From Parasulfuritortus cantonensis (GTDB lineage Bacteria > Pseudomonadota > Gammaproteobacteria > Burkholderiales > Thiobacillaceae), in contig NZ_SJZB01000014.1 of the NCBI RefSeq assembly GCF_004337445.1, positions 109,088 to 173,087 of the forward strand: DNA of 64,000 nt. Reading direction: 5' to 3'. Below, piece after piece: positions 47,951-58,254 of the stretch (position 1 is the first letter of the stretch; every line of letters begins with the position of its first letter). The notes beneath the pieces are model-generated. The model was not told the origin of the DNA. It made no database searches and was given only the letters and a program-made list of their open reading frames with translations. The position numbers and the translations under genes were made by a program.

Positions 47951-48262
47951 TCAGCCGATGTCGGCTTCAGCGCTATCCTTCTCGCCCTTGTTGTCCAGGG
48001 TCTCGATCACGACCTTGTCGCCCGCCTTGGCACCCTTCACCTTGAACGCCAGGTACGGGTTCTTGGAAATGCCGCCGCCCCACTGCGCGTCCAGCACCAC
48101 CTTGCCACCCACCGTCGCCGTCACGTTCGTGATGTGGTGCGCCGGCACGATCTCGCCCGTCTTCGCATCCTTGCGCAGACCCGTCTCCATCACGTGGTTC
48201 ATCAGCGCCTTGATCTCAGCAACATCTCCAGCCATCGAGGCACGAATCTTCATCCCAGCCAT
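47951..48262 (-). CDS. soxZ: Thiosulfate oxidation carrier complex protein SoxZ
   Basis: A 103-residue protein beginning 'MAGMKIRASMAGDVAEIKAL' with 'HVMETGLRKDAKTGEIVPAH' and 'GGGISKNPYLAFKVKGAKAG', all diagnostic of SoxZ. It forms the SoxYZ heterodimer in the periplasm and is exported together with SoxY, having no leader of its own. It lies 29 bp downstream of soxY. Codon use here is slightly less G/C-extreme than in neighbouring genes. Confidence 0.97.
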   Translation of the reverse strand: MAGMKIRASMAGDVAEIKALMNHVMETGLRKDAKTGEIVPAHHITNVTATVGGKVVLDAQWGGGISKNPYLAFKVKGAKAGDKVVIETLDNKGEKDSAEADIG

Positions 48263-48291
48263 CTTGTCTTCCTTTCTCTATCCGTTGCCGA

Positions 48292-48762
48292 TCAGCCGCC
48301 GCAGCCACCAATGGTGACCTTGACTTCCTTCGCCGCCTTGTAAACCTTGCCGCCAGCCTTCACGACCGCAACAACGTTCGACGTCGCTCCCATCTTGATC
48401 CGCGTCGACACGTAGCCTTCCGCTCCGTTCTGCAGACCAAAATCGGCAATCAGCGGAAAACCGTTCTTCTCCGCCAGAATGATGATGTGTTCCGTGCCCG
48501 GAATCGCCGAAATCACTTCCACAGGCACCACCGCGCCGTTCTCGGCAATGTCCGGCGCCTTCACCGTGATCTGGCCGCTGTCCGCGCCGCCACTCGCTCC
48601 CTCGCTCGACAGCGCACCCGCCATATCCTTGGCCTCGAACGCCGCCTTGTTCCACCCGGCCGCCCATACCGTCCCCGGCTTCAGCAGCCCGGCCGCCGCC
48701 GCCACCGTCACCACACTGGCGGCACCCGCGCCCTTCAGGATGTTTCTGCGATCGTTGTTCAT
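48292..48762 (-). CDS. soxY: Thiosulfate oxidation carrier protein SoxY
   Basis: A 156-residue carrier of sulfur intermediates. The twin-arginine leader 'MNNDRRNILKGAGAASVV' exports the folded SoxYZ pair. The C-terminal swinging arm 'IGGCGG' presents C154, to which thiosulfate-derived sulfur is covalently bound. The start has an AGGAG site at normal spacing. soxX, soxA, soxB and soxCD are not in the window, so this is a detached soxYZ pair as found in sulfur oxidisers with several copies. Confidence 0.97.
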   Translation of the reverse strand: MNNDRRNILKGAGAASVVTVAAAAGLLKPGTVWAAGWNKAAFEAKDMAGALSSEGASGGADSGQITVKAPDIAENGAVVPVEVISAIPGTEHIIILAEKNGFPLIADFGLQNGAEGYVSTRIKMGATSNVVAVVKAGGKVYKAAKEVKVTIGGCGG

Positions 48763-48987
48763 ACAGTGTCTCCTAGTTGAGTGTTACAAACCGCCCTCCT
48801 CGAGCGGGTTTCGGATCTGTCCTAATCCAGCTGCATTAACGTCGATTCAGCGCCGAATGTTAACGGTACAAACATCACGAAATCCGACGGCGAATAGTAC
48901 CCCCGTGCAACGAATGTTCATACGGGGCGGACAACGAAAAAAGGCGGTTGAAACCGCCTTCTTGATACGTGCGCGAAATGGCTCGCC
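48763..48987. other. soxY upstream region with cytochrome c4 terminator
   Basis: A 225-bp gap. The distal part holds the cytochrome c4 terminator. The rest must carry the soxYZ promoter; on the minus strand TTGTAC near 48872 and an AT-rich GTTAACATT are visible, but no convincing -35/-10 pair and no sigma-54 signature were found. Confidence 0.45.
48937..48960 (-). terminator. Rho-independent terminator after cytochrome c4
   Basis: On the minus strand AAGGCGGTT-TC-AACCGCCTT is followed by a U6 run, 28 bp after the cytochrome stop. The stem is perfect. Confidence 0.9.
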
Positions 48988-49593
48988 TCAACGCAGGCCG
49001 GAAATGTACTCGGCCACCGCCTGCATCTCGTGGTCGGTCAGCTTGCGGGCAATGACCTGCATCATCTTGCCGCCGTCGTTGGCACGATCGCCACTGCGGA
49101 AGTTCTTCAGCTGGCTCAGCACGTACTTGGAATGCTGGCCGGCCAGGCGGGGGAATTGCACCGGGATGCCGGCACCCGTCGGCCCGTGGCAGGAAGCACA
49201 GGCGGGGACACCGCTGCCGGGGTTGCCACCCTTGTAGATCTTCTGGCCCTCGGCCACCAGCGCGGCGTCCTTGGCCATGCGCACCTTGGGCTGCTGGGCG
49301 GAGAAGTAGGCGGCCAGATTGAGCATGTCCTGGGTGGTCAGGTTGGCCACGTTCGGCGCCATGGTCGCGTTCTTGCGCAGACCGGCCTTGAAATCGTTCA
49401 GCTGCTTGTTGATGTATTCCGGATGCTGGCCGGCCAGATTGGGGTAGATGGGCGAGGTGCTGTTGCCGTCGGCACCGTGGCAGGCGCCACAGACCTTGTC
49501 GACGATCGGCTGGCCCTTGGCCGCATCGCCGGTTTCCGCCGAGGCGACGCCGGCCACAAAAAGACTGCTCAGCAATACAATAAGGTGCTTCAT
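48988..49593 (-). CDS. Dihaem cytochrome c4
   Basis: A 201-residue periplasmic dihaem cytochrome with signal peptide (residues 1-19, 'MKHLIVLLSSLFVAGVASA'). The two haem motifs are CGACH (35-39) and CASCH (132-136), each half ending in a Met axial ligand region ('NATMAPNVANLT', 'DGGKMMQVIARKLT'). Internal duplication ('PNLAGQHPEYINKQLNDFK' and 'PRLAGQHSKYVLSQLKNFR') is the c4 hallmark. It carries electrons to terminal oxidases, and here possibly from sulfur oxidation. ATG 49593 has AGGAG 8 nt upstream. It is divergent from engB. Confidence 0.95.
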   Translation of the reverse strand: MKHLIVLLSSLFVAGVASAETGDAAKGQPIVDKVCGACHGADGNSTSPIYPNLAGQHPEYINKQLNDFKAGLRKNATMAPNVANLTTQDMLNLAAYFSAQQPKVRMAKDAALVAEGQKIYKGGNPGSGVPACASCHGPTGAGIPVQFPRLAGQHSKYVLSQLKNFRSGDRANDGGKMMQVIARKLTDHEMQAVAEYISGLR

Positions 49594-49687
49594 CACTATG
49601 GCTCCTGTTATTCTTGCGCGGGACATTCAAACCTGTGCATTCTAGCGGCATTGATTCAGCCCTGCCAACCACCCCGGACTCCCGCCT

Positions 49688-50308
49688 TTGCTCAACGCCT
49701 CGTTCTTCATCACCGTCGCCCACATTGCCGACCTGCCGACCGAGAGCCTCGCCGAGGTCGCCTTTGCCGGCCGTTCCAACGCGGGGAAGTCGAGTGCGAT
49801 CAACACGCTGGCGCTGCACAAGCGGCTGGCCTTCGTGAGCAAGACCCCAGGGCGCACGCAGCACCTCAACTTCTTCCGCGTCGCCGACCAGCGTTTTCTG
49901 GTCGACCTGCCCGGCTACGGTTTCGCACGCGCGCCGCTGGAACAGCAACGCGGCTGGCAGTCGTTGATCGGCGGCTACCTGGCCTCCCGTGCCCCGCTGC
50001 GCGGACTGGTCCTGATCATGGACGCGCGCCACCCCTTCACCGACCTGGACGTGCAGTTGCTGGAGTGGTTCCGGGCGACCGGCAAACCGGTGCTGGTGCT
50101 GCTGTCAAAATCCGACAAGCTAAACCGGAGTGAATGCACGCTGACGCTGCGCAAGGCACGCGCAACGCTCCAGGAACTCGGCCTGGAAGGGACCGCACAG
50201 CTTTTTTCGAGCACCAAGCGGGTTGGCGTCGAAGAAGCCGAAGCACAGTTGCGGATCTGGCTCGACATGCCGAAACCGATTGCCAAGCCAGCGACCGGAC
50301 AGGATGGC

Positions 50309-50335
<27 letters not shown>
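49688..50335 (+). CDS. engB: Ribosome biogenesis GTPase YihA/EngB
   Basis: A 215-residue TrmE/Era-type GTPase needed for 50S assembly. It has G1 'GRSNAGKSS' (residues 28-36), switch 'SKTPGRTQHLNFF', G3 'DLPGYGFA' and G4 'LLSKSDKL'. The start is TTG 49688, directly followed by 'LNASFFITVAHIADLP', the family N terminus; no ATG is available nearby. The C terminus has a basic tail encoded through an A9 run that, on the other strand, is the U tract of a terminator. Confidence 0.95.
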
Positions 50336-51505
<1,170 letters not shown>

Positions 51506-51523
51506 GGACCTTGCCGGGCCGGT

Positions 51524-52258
51524 TCAGAGCCCGTGCAGACGGCGGTCGCGCTCGACCCGGATGATGTAACGCTGGATGTCCGTTTCCAGGCTGGGGGCCA
51601 GATCGATGAACTGGCAGCCCAGCCTGCGCGAGGCGAGCCCGTTCTTCATGACCTGTTCATAGACCGTCCTGACCCGCAGACTGACGGCGAAGCTGCCGGC
51701 ATCCGGCAAGGACAATCGGCAGCCGTGATGGACCTCGCCTTCCTTGAGCGCGGCATCCTGGCTGTACGCCAGCAGCCCGACGCCGCCGATGCTGATGTCC
51801 ACCACCACGGCGTCGAGGACGTAACCGCCGAGGTCGATCTGGCACTTGACCGGGTGCGTCATCGGCGTCGGCAGCCGATAGTATTCACGCCGCTGAAAGC
51901 GCAGCAATTCGGCAGGCATGTCGGCGCGCAGCAATTTCTCGCCGTCGCGTTCGACCACGGTCATGGCCGGCGTCTTGAAGACGACGCGGACTTGATCGTG
52001 CGAAGTGTTGAAGGTCACCACGCGACTGACCGTGAGGGCCCGGTCGATCGCCGCATCCGGCCCGGTGCCGAAGTACAGCGCGTGCTTGGCGCTGTCCAGC
52101 GCGACCAGGGTGGTCACCAGGAAGTCCCGTTCGTCTTCGCAATAGGCGGTCACCAGAGCCCGTTTGGCCATGACCGCACGCAGGATCCGTTCGATCTCCC
52201 CGGCGTGATCGATGCGGAAACGTTCGATCTCCTCGGGGGTGCAGGCGTCCAGGTTCAT
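51524..52258 (-). CDS. YcgR-like PilZ-domain protein
   Basis: A 244-residue cytoplasmic protein. The N-terminal YcgR_2-type domain (about residues 10-115) is followed by a C-terminal PilZ domain with the cyclic di-GMP motifs 'QRREYYRLPTP' (RxxxR) and 'VVDISIGGVGLL' (D/NxSxxG), both intact. It should bind cyclic di-GMP and alter flagellar or pilus output. No flagellar gene is in the window, so pilus control is as likely. It overlaps the upstream unknown gene by ATGA. Confidence 0.9.
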   Translation of the reverse strand: MNLDACTPEEIERFRIDHAGEIERILRAVMAKRALVTAYCEDERDFLVTTLVALDSAKHALYFGTGPDAAIDRALTVSRVVTFNTSHDQVRVVFKTPAMTVVERDGEKLLRADMPAELLRFQRREYYRLPTPMTHPVKCQIDLGGYVLDAVVVDISIGGVGLLAYSQDAALKEGEVHHGCRLSLPDAGSFAVSLRVRTVYEQVMKNGLASRRLGCQFIDLAPSLETDIQRYIIRVERDRRLHGL

Positions 52259-52923
52259 GTTCTGCCTCGGCCTGTCGCCGAAGCGTCGGAATCGGGATAA
52301 GCAGTCACGTCCATCGCGGCCTCGTCGTCTTCGGCCTCCCGCCCGACGATCTGGGCCGACATCTGGTGCCGCAACTGGTCCGCGGTCAACCGACGGCGCG
52401 ATTCCGGGAGATTCCTGGAGGCACTTTGCATCGACTGTACCGGCAATACGCGAATCTGGACATCGGCCGGATGTGAAAACAAGTTAAAGAACGACCCCCC
52501 GCGGCGCTCCTCGGACTTGAACTCGATGTCCGCGTTGAGCAGGAATTGCTCGAATTCCTTGCTCGAATCCGCATACACCTCCAACTCGATGTCGCCATGC
52601 CGGGCCGCGATACCCTGGGCCAGCCCCCCCACGAGGCGCGGCTGGAACGCGGCCAAGGTCTCCATCACTTCCAAGGCCTGGCGCTGGCGAACCTCGAGTT
52701 CATTGTCGAGCAGGTCTGTTTCGTACAGGGACGCATACAGGCGCAGTTCCGAATCGACTTCCTCGTTGCTCGGCAACCCGGTCCCCGCCGGCAGCCCCAA
52801 CTGCCTGGCCGCCTTACGCTTGGCCTGGGCATGGTCGTTGATGCCGTGTTCCATCATCAACTGGGCCGCCAACTGGGCGACACGCTGGCGCAGGTGCTGG
52901 TTGCGCTGGCCATCACGGGGCAT
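52255..52923 (-). CDS. Conserved protein of unknown function (222 aa)
   Basis: A 222-residue soluble protein with an N-terminal helical region 'LRQRVAQLAAQLMMEHGIND' and 'AQAKRKAARQLGLPAGTGLP', a middle part with 'FQPRLVGGLAQGIAARHGDI' and 'LEVYADSSKEFEQFLL', and a low-complexity C terminus. The middle strand-helix-strand pattern is reminiscent of minimal nucleotidyltransferase folds, but the catalytic GS/DxD motif was not found. It overlaps the PilZ gene (ATGA) and the PBP1a gene (11 bp), so it is co-expressed with both. Function unknown. Confidence 0.78.
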   Translation of the reverse strand: MPRDGQRNQHLRQRVAQLAAQLMMEHGINDHAQAKRKAARQLGLPAGTGLPSNEEVDSELRLYASLYETDLLDNELEVRQRQALEVMETLAAFQPRLVGGLAQGIAARHGDIELEVYADSSKEFEQFLLNADIEFKSEERRGGSFFNLFSHPADVQIRVLPVQSMQSASRNLPESRRRLTADQLRHQMSAQIVGREAEDDEAAMDVTAYPDSDASATGRGRT

Positions 52924-55192
52924 TCACGCCCCCGACGCCGATACCGAACGGCAAAGGCGCAACCGGGGTGAACTCCTGATAGAAATATTCCGGCTGTCCG
53001 AACGCGTCAGGTACACCGGTATCCGGATTCACGTTCACGGTGACCACCCCATCCGGCACCACATAGGTCTTCACGGGCACGTTCCGCAATGCCGCAGCCA
53101 TGTAGCGCATCCAGATCGGCAGGGCCGCCTGGCTGCCCGTCTCGCCGGGCCCGAGCGGCCTCGGCTGGTCGTATCCCATCCAGGTCACGGCGACGCGATC
53201 CGGGCTGTATCCGGCGAACCATGTGTCGCGATGATCGTTGGTCGTACCGGTCTTCCCCGCCAGGTCCGTGCGACCCAGACTGGACGCGGCCGCGGCCGTG
53301 CCGCGGCGCACCACGTCCTGCATCAGGGTTGTCATCACGAAGGCGTTGCGCGGCTCCAGCACTCGCTCGCCGGCCTGGGCGGTGAACGACTCCAGGACGT
53401 TGCCGTCCTTGTCCGTCACCTTGGTCAGGAAGTACGGCCGCATCAGCGTGCCACCATTGGCGAACACGCCGTAGGCCGCGACCAACTGCAGCGGAGTCAC
53501 CTCGCCGGCCCCCAGGGCCATGGTCAGATAGGGGGGAATGCGCCCGGGCGTGAAGCCGAAGCGGAGCGCATGGGCCTGGGCGAACTCGACACCAGTGGCC
53601 TGCAGGACCCGTATCGCCACCAGGTTCTTCGACTTGATCAAGCCGGTACGCACCGTGACCGGGCCATCGGTTTCGCCGTCGTAGTTCTTCGGTTCCCACA
53701 GTTGGTCGCCCGTTTGCGCCGGGTCGACTTCCAGCGGCGCGTCGTCGAAGACAGTTGCCGGCGTGATGCCTCGTTCGAGCGCCGCAGAATAGATGAACGG
53801 CTTGAACGAGGAGCCCGGCTGACGCCATGCCTGGGTCACATGGTTGAACTGGTTGCGCGCGAAGTCGAAGCCGCCGACCAGCGCACGGATCGCACCGGTA
53901 TCCGGCGAGATCGCCACCAGGGCCGCCTCGACCTGGGGCAGATAGGTCAGTTGCCAGGGCTGCCCCGCGCCCAGTTGCACCACCCGCACGAGCGAGCCGA
54001 CCCGCAGGCGTTTGGCGGCCGTCTTGGCGGCCAGGGCATTGCGCGCGAACTTGACTTCGCTCTCGCCCAGGGAGACCACATCACCACTCCGTAGCCGTAC
54101 CCGGATCTGCTTCTTGCCGATCTCGGTAACGATGGCCGGCAACATCCCGTTGACCTCGTCGCGCGCAAGTGCGTCGGCTTCTGACCGCGCCAGCGCGTCG
54201 GCGTCCCCGGTCTGGGCGACCTGGGCCTCGGGCCCCGGGTAGCCGCGGCGTCGGTTGAAGTCGACGACGCCGGCCCGCACGGCATCCTCGGCCGCCCGCT
54301 GCTCGGTCATGCGTATGGTGGTGTAGATACGCATCCCGCTCACGTAGATCTGGTCGCCGTAACGCTGGTAGGCATACTGCCTGGCCATCTCCGCGATATG
54401 GCTGGCCGCGGCACCGTACATCTGAGCCGAACCGCGGATCACCAGGTGGGTCGCCTTGGCCTTGGCCAGGTCGGCCGCGCTGATATAGCGCAGCTCGCGC
54501 ATGCGGTTCAGGACGTACTGCTGCCGCGCCTTGGCGCGGGCCGGGTTCACCACCGGGTTATATGAGGAGGGGGCCTTGGGCAGGCCGGCGAGCATGGCCG
54601 CTTCAGCCAGGTTGATCTGGCCGATCGGCTTGCCGTAGTAGGTCTGCGCCGCCGCCGCAAAACCGTAGGCACGCTGGCCCAGGTATATCTGGTTGAGGTA
54701 CAGCTCGAAGATTTCGTCCTTGGACAGGGCGTGCTCGATCTTGAAGGCCAGCAACACCTCGTTCAACTTGCGCCGCATGGTGCGCTCGGAGGACAGGAAG
54801 AAATTGCGCGCGACCTGCATGGTGATCGTCGAGGCACCTTCCTTGACGCCGCCGGAGAGCAGGTTGGCGACGGTGGCGCGCAACACACCCTGGGTATCGA
54901 CCCCGCCGTGCTCGTAGAAGCGCTCATCCTCGGCCGCCAGGATCGCCTGTCGCAGAACCAGCGGCACGTCTTTCAGACGGACCACGGAGCGCCGCTCCTG
55001 GCCGAACTCGGCCAACAGCCCGCCGTCTTCGGAGTACACCTTGAGCGGCATCTTGGGCCGGTAGTCCGTCAAGGCATCTAAGCTAGGCAGGGAGGGATAG
55101 ATCATGGCCACGGCGACACCCGCCAGGGCCACCGCCCCAACCAGCAACCCCGCGCCGGTCAATAGGGCGAAATACCACCACTTCTTATGCAT
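52913..55192 (-). CDS. mrcA: Penicillin-binding protein 1A (bifunctional transglycosylase/transpeptidase)
   Basis: A 759-residue inner-membrane enzyme making and cross-linking peptidoglycan. One N-terminal membrane helix (about residues 7-30). The glycosyltransferase domain has 'AAEDERFYEHGGVD', 'GASTITMQVARNFFL' and 'RKLNEVLLAFKIE'. An OB-like insert ('QIRVRLRSGDVVSLGE') precedes the transpeptidase domain with SxxK 'PGSSFKPF', SxN 'IKSKNLVA' and 'AGKTGTTND'. ATG 55192 is used; a TTG codon just before it is an unlikely start. It is divergent from pilM, as in many Beta- and Gammaproteobacteria. Confidence 0.96.
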   Translation of the reverse strand: MHKKWWYFALLTGAGLLVGAVALAGVAVAMIYPSLPSLDALTDYRPKMPLKVYSEDGGLLAEFGQERRSVVRLKDVPLVLRQAILAAEDERFYEHGGVDTQGVLRATVANLLSGGVKEGASTITMQVARNFFLSSERTMRRKLNEVLLAFKIEHALSKDEIFELYLNQIYLGQRAYGFAAAAQTYYGKPIGQINLAEAAMLAGLPKAPSSYNPVVNPARAKARQQYVLNRMRELRYISAADLAKAKATHLVIRGSAQMYGAAASHIAEMARQYAYQRYGDQIYVSGMRIYTTIRMTEQRAAEDAVRAGVVDFNRRRGYPGPEAQVAQTGDADALARSEADALARDEVNGMLPAIVTEIGKKQIRVRLRSGDVVSLGESEVKFARNALAAKTAAKRLRVGSLVRVVQLGAGQPWQLTYLPQVEAALVAISPDTGAIRALVGGFDFARNQFNHVTQAWRQPGSSFKPFIYSAALERGITPATVFDDAPLEVDPAQTGDQLWEPKNYDGETDGPVTVRTGLIKSKNLVAIRVLQATGVEFAQAHALRFGFTPGRIPPYLTMALGAGEVTPLQLVAAYGVFANGGTLMRPYFLTKVTDKDGNVLESFTAQAGERVLEPRNAFVMTTLMQDVVRRGTAAAASSLGRTDLAGKTGTTNDHRDTWFAGYSPDRVAVTWMGYDQPRPLGPGETGSQAALPIWMRYMAAALRNVPVKTYVVPDGVVTVNVNPDTGVPDAFGQPEYFYQEFTPVAPLPFGIGVGGVNAP

Positions 55193-55348
55193 CAAGCCAT
55201 TCCTTCGGTCAGACCCAAAGCCAATCCCCGCACCGCCATGACCACGCCACGGCGCGAAAATATAGTTGCGCCTTAAAAAAATTTGTTGCTAGGATTTGCA
55301 GAAGAAACTTAAATAAAAGCGCTAACCAGGCCGCATGAAAGGGAAATC
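55193..55348. promoter_or_regulatory. Divergent mrcA / pilM promoter region
   Basis: A 156-bp AT-rich gap. On the plus strand TTGCGC (about 55265) and TAGGAT 18 bp later form a possible promoter for pilMNOPQ. On the minus strand TATATT near 55262 is a possible -10 for mrcA. The pilM TTG start is preceded by AAAGGGAAATC. Confidence 0.5.
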
Positions 55349-56425
55349 TTGGGCTTCGGATTATTCAGCAGCAAGTCGAAACCGTTGATCGGCGTCGATA
55401 TTAGCTCATCAGCGGTGAAAATGCTTGAGCTCGGCGCTGGCGGTGACGGCTCCTATCGCGTCGAACGCTATGCGATCGCCCGTCTGCCTCGCGAGGCCGT
55501 CACGGAAGGCAACCTCACCAAGCCCGAAGCGGTCGAGGTGGCAATGCGCGAAGCCTGGCAAGCGCTGGATACGCGCACGCGGGACATCGTGCTCGCCCTG
55601 CCGGCGTCGGCCGTAACGGCGAAGAAGCTGATTCTGCCCAAGGAGGCCACCGACGCCGACCTCGAGGCCCAGGCGATCTCGGAAGCCACCCAGGTGGTCC
55701 CCTTCCCGATGGAGGAAATCACGCTGGACTTCCAGGTCCTCGGCCCCTCCGAGCGCAACCCGAACGACAACGAGGTGCTGGTCGTCATCACGCGCAAGGA
55801 TCGTGTCGACGAGCGTGTCGCCGTGGCCGAGTCGGCCGGGCTCAAGACCACGGTAATGGATGTCGACACCTACGCGACCTTGAGCGCTTTCGACCAGATC
55901 GCTTTCCAACTGCCCAACGGCGGCAAGGGCCAGACCGTCGCGATCCTGGACATCGGTCACACCACCACGCATATCAACATCCTGCACGACAACAAACCCG
56001 TCTATCAGCGCGAACACCCGTTCGGCGGCCAGATACTGACCCAGGAGATCAGCCGCCGCTTCGGCCTGCCGTGGGAAGAGGCCGAGGACGCGAAATGCAA
56101 GGGCTTGCTTCCGGAAAGTTTCGAATCGGAGGTACTGCGTCCCTTCCTGGATTCCGCGGCACAGGAGATCAGCCGCGCGTTGCAGCTCTTTTTCGCCTCA
56201 TCCCCCCAACAGCAGGTCGATCATCTGCTGCTTGCCGGTGGCTGCTCCTCGGTGCCCGGGTTGGACGAAGCCATCTTCGGCAAGACCCAGATCAGCACCG
56301 TCATCACCAACCCGTTTGCCAAGATGGCGGTCTCCAATCACGTCAAAGCGCGCCAACTCGCCGTTGACGCCCCGGCGCTGTTCGTCGCCTGCGGCCTCGC
56401 CTTGCGGAGGTTCGATCCAGCATGA
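55349..56425 (+). CDS. pilM: Type IV pilus assembly protein PilM
   Basis: A 358-residue actin-like cytoplasmic ATPase of the pilus alignment complex. It has 'LIGVDISSSAVKMLEL' (phosphate 1), 'VAILDIGHTTTHINIL' (phosphate 2) and 'LLLAGGCSSVPGLDEAI' (adenosine). The start is TTG 55349 with AAAGGGA at good spacing; the N-terminal 'GLFSSKSKPLIGVDI' is conserved for PilN contact. First gene of the pilMNOPQ operon, overlapping pilN by ATGA. Confidence 0.95.
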   Translation: MGFGLFSSKSKPLIGVDISSSAVKMLELGAGGDGSYRVERYAIARLPREAVTEGNLTKPEAVEVAMREAWQALDTRTRDIVLALPASAVTAKKLILPKEATDADLEAQAISEATQVVPFPMEEITLDFQVLGPSERNPNDNEVLVVITRKDRVDERVAVAESAGLKTTVMDVDTYATLSAFDQIAFQLPNGGKGQTVAILDIGHTTTHINILHDNKPVYQREHPFGGQILTQEISRRFGLPWEEAEDAKCKGLLPESFESEVLRPFLDSAAQEISRALQLFFASSPQQQVDHLLLAGGCSSVPGLDEAIFGKTQISTVITNPFAKMAVSNHVKARQLAVDAPALFVACGLALRRFDPA

Positions 56426-57063
56426 CCGCCATCCGCATCAACCTGCTCCCGCACCGCGAACAACGTCGCGCGCTCCAGCAAAAGGCGCTGCTTGCCATGC
56501 TGGGCGGTGCCGCCGTGGCCGGCCTCGCCGCAGTCTTGCTTGGCCACTTCGTCATTGCCGGCATGAAGGATCATCAGGACAAACGTAACGAATTCCTGAA
56601 AGTCGAAATCGCCAAGTTGGACGCCCAGATCAAGGAAATCGCCCAGCTCAAGGAAAAGACCAACGCCCTGCTTGCCCGCAAGCAGGTCGTGGAAGACTTG
56701 CAGGTCAATCGCGCCCAGGTGGTGCACCTGTTTGACGAACTGGCACGCGAGATGCCGGACGGCATGTACCTCAAGTCGCTCAAGCAGACCGGGGATAAAC
56801 TCGCGCTCAGCGGCTATGCGCAATCCAGTGCCCGGGTTTCGGCGTTGATGCGTAACATCGAGAGCTCGCAGTGGCTTACCGCGCCACGCCTGATCGAGGT
56901 GAAGGTGTCCTCGCAAAACAAGATGCGCGTGAACGAGTTCAGCCTCGAGGCGATGCAGAAGATTCCCAACGTGCCCGGTGCGCCAGATGACGCGAACAAG
57001 GGCACCGGCAGCACGGCCGCCAAGCAGGGGGCTACCGACACGAAGAAGGGCGGCCAATCATGA
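56422..57063 (+). CDS. pilN: Type IV pilus assembly protein PilN
   Basis: A 213-residue inner-membrane protein of the alignment complex. It begins 'MTAIRINLLPHREQRRALQQ', the PilM-binding motif (INLLPxR), followed by one membrane helix (about residues 27-48), a coiled coil and a PilN core domain. The C terminus is Lys/Thr/Gly-rich and disordered. ATGA overlaps with pilM and pilO. Confidence 0.94.
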   Translation: MTAIRINLLPHREQRRALQQKALLAMLGGAAVAGLAAVLLGHFVIAGMKDHQDKRNEFLKVEIAKLDAQIKEIAQLKEKTNALLARKQVVEDLQVNRAQVVHLFDELAREMPDGMYLKSLKQTGDKLALSGYAQSSARVSALMRNIESSQWLTAPRLIEVKVSSQNKMRVNEFSLEAMQKIPNVPGAPDDANKGTGSTAAKQGATDTKKGGQS

Positions 57064-57701
57064 AATTGTCCGACTTCAACGAGATCAGTCTCAACCCGAA
57101 CGAGCTGGCCCAGGCACCCATGGCGGTGAAGGCCGTCGTTGCCGGCTTCATCCTGATTGCCATCGTCGCCGTCGGCTATTACATGGACTGGTCGCCGGCC
57201 ATGGACAGCCTGAAAGTGGCGCAGACCGAAGAGATGCGCCTGCGCGATACCTATACGACAAAGAAACGGCAAGCCATCCATTACCAAGCCTACAAGCAAC
57301 GCCTAGCCGACACTGAGAAGGCGTTGTCGGCGTTGCTGAAGCAGTTGCCCAACAAGTCCGAGATGGACAACCTGCTCTCCGACGTCAACCAGATCGGCAT
57401 CGGTCGCGGGCTGGAGTTCGACCTGTTCCGCCCGGGCAACGAACAGAAGGCGGATTTCTACGCAACCCTGCCGGTGACCATCAAGGTCAATGGCGGCTAC
57501 CACGACTTGGGCAATTTCGTCAGTGACATTGCCAAGTTGCCGCGCGTGGTCACCATACACAACATCATCCTGACACCGAACAAATCCGGCCGTCTCGTCA
57601 TGGAGGCCACGGTGCGCACTTATCGCTACCTCGATCCGAGTGAAATGCCCGCGAAGCCGAAAGCCGCGGGCAAGAACCAGGCCAAGGGTAAGAAGACATG
57701 A
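57060..57701 (+). CDS. pilO: Type IV pilus assembly protein PilO
   Basis: A 213-residue partner of PilN. After 'MKLSDFNEISLNPNELAQAP' comes one membrane helix (about residues 21-40), a coiled coil ('LKQLPNKSEMDNLLSDVNQI') and a ferredoxin-like core ('FYATLPVTIKVNGGYHDLGN', 'LPRVVTIHNIIL'). Basic C-terminal tail. Overlaps pilN and pilP by ATGA. Confidence 0.95.
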   Translation: MKLSDFNEISLNPNELAQAPMAVKAVVAGFILIAIVAVGYYMDWSPAMDSLKVAQTEEMRLRDTYTTKKRQAIHYQAYKQRLADTEKALSALLKQLPNKSEMDNLLSDVNQIGIGRGLEFDLFRPGNEQKADFYATLPVTIKVNGGYHDLGNFVSDIAKLPRVVTIHNIILTPNKSGRLVMEATVRTYRYLDPSEMPAKPKAAGKNQAKGKKT

Positions 57702-58213
57702 GAATAGCTTCGTTTCCGGCCCCCCTGTTGTTGAGCCTGGCGCTACTGTCCGGATGCGGTGACGACGGCTTCGACGATCTGCGCACCTTCATGGCGGAAA
57801 CCGGCAAGGATGGCGGAGCCAAGATCGAACCCTTGCCCGCGATCAAGAAGGTGGACGCCTTCGTATACCAGGGTGACGGGTTGCTCGATCCGTTCGCGGC
57901 GCGCACCCTGCGGCCGACGGGAAAGGGCGCCCCGGATGCGTCGCGGCCGAGGGAGCCCCTCGAGGAATTCCCGCTCGATGCGTTGCGCATGGTGGGGACA
58001 CTGAAGAAGCCTGGCCAGCCAGTCCGTGCCGTAGTCAAGGATCCGAAAGGCACGCTGCACATGATCCTGGTGGGCGGACACATCGGGCAGAACTATGGCA
58101 AGGTTACCGCCATCCACGAAGACGGCCTGGATATCAGCGAACTCATCCAGGACGCCAATGGCGAATGGGCGGCGTCCAAGGCGGTCATGAGCATGACCCA
58201 GGATACCCAATGA
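57698..58213 (+). CDS. pilP: Type IV pilus lipoprotein PilP
   Basis: A 171-residue lipoprotein with lipobox 'LLSGC' (C20). The periplasmic part contains 'LLDPFAARTLRPTGKGAPDA', 'LRMVGTLKKPGQPVRAVVKD' and 'VGGHIGQNYGKVTAI', the PilP beta-domain that links PilNO to the secretin PilQ. ATGA overlap with pilO. Confidence 0.94.
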   Translation: MRIASFPAPLLLSLALLSGCGDDGFDDLRTFMAETGKDGGAKIEPLPAIKKVDAFVYQGDGLLDPFAARTLRPTGKGAPDASRPREPLEEFPLDALRMVGTLKKPGQPVRAVVKDPKGTLHMILVGGHIGQNYGKVTAIHEDGLDISELIQDANGEWAASKAVMSMTQDTQ

Positions 58214-58254
58214 AGATGGCGACTCTGCATACAGCAAATGAATTGAGGCTCACT

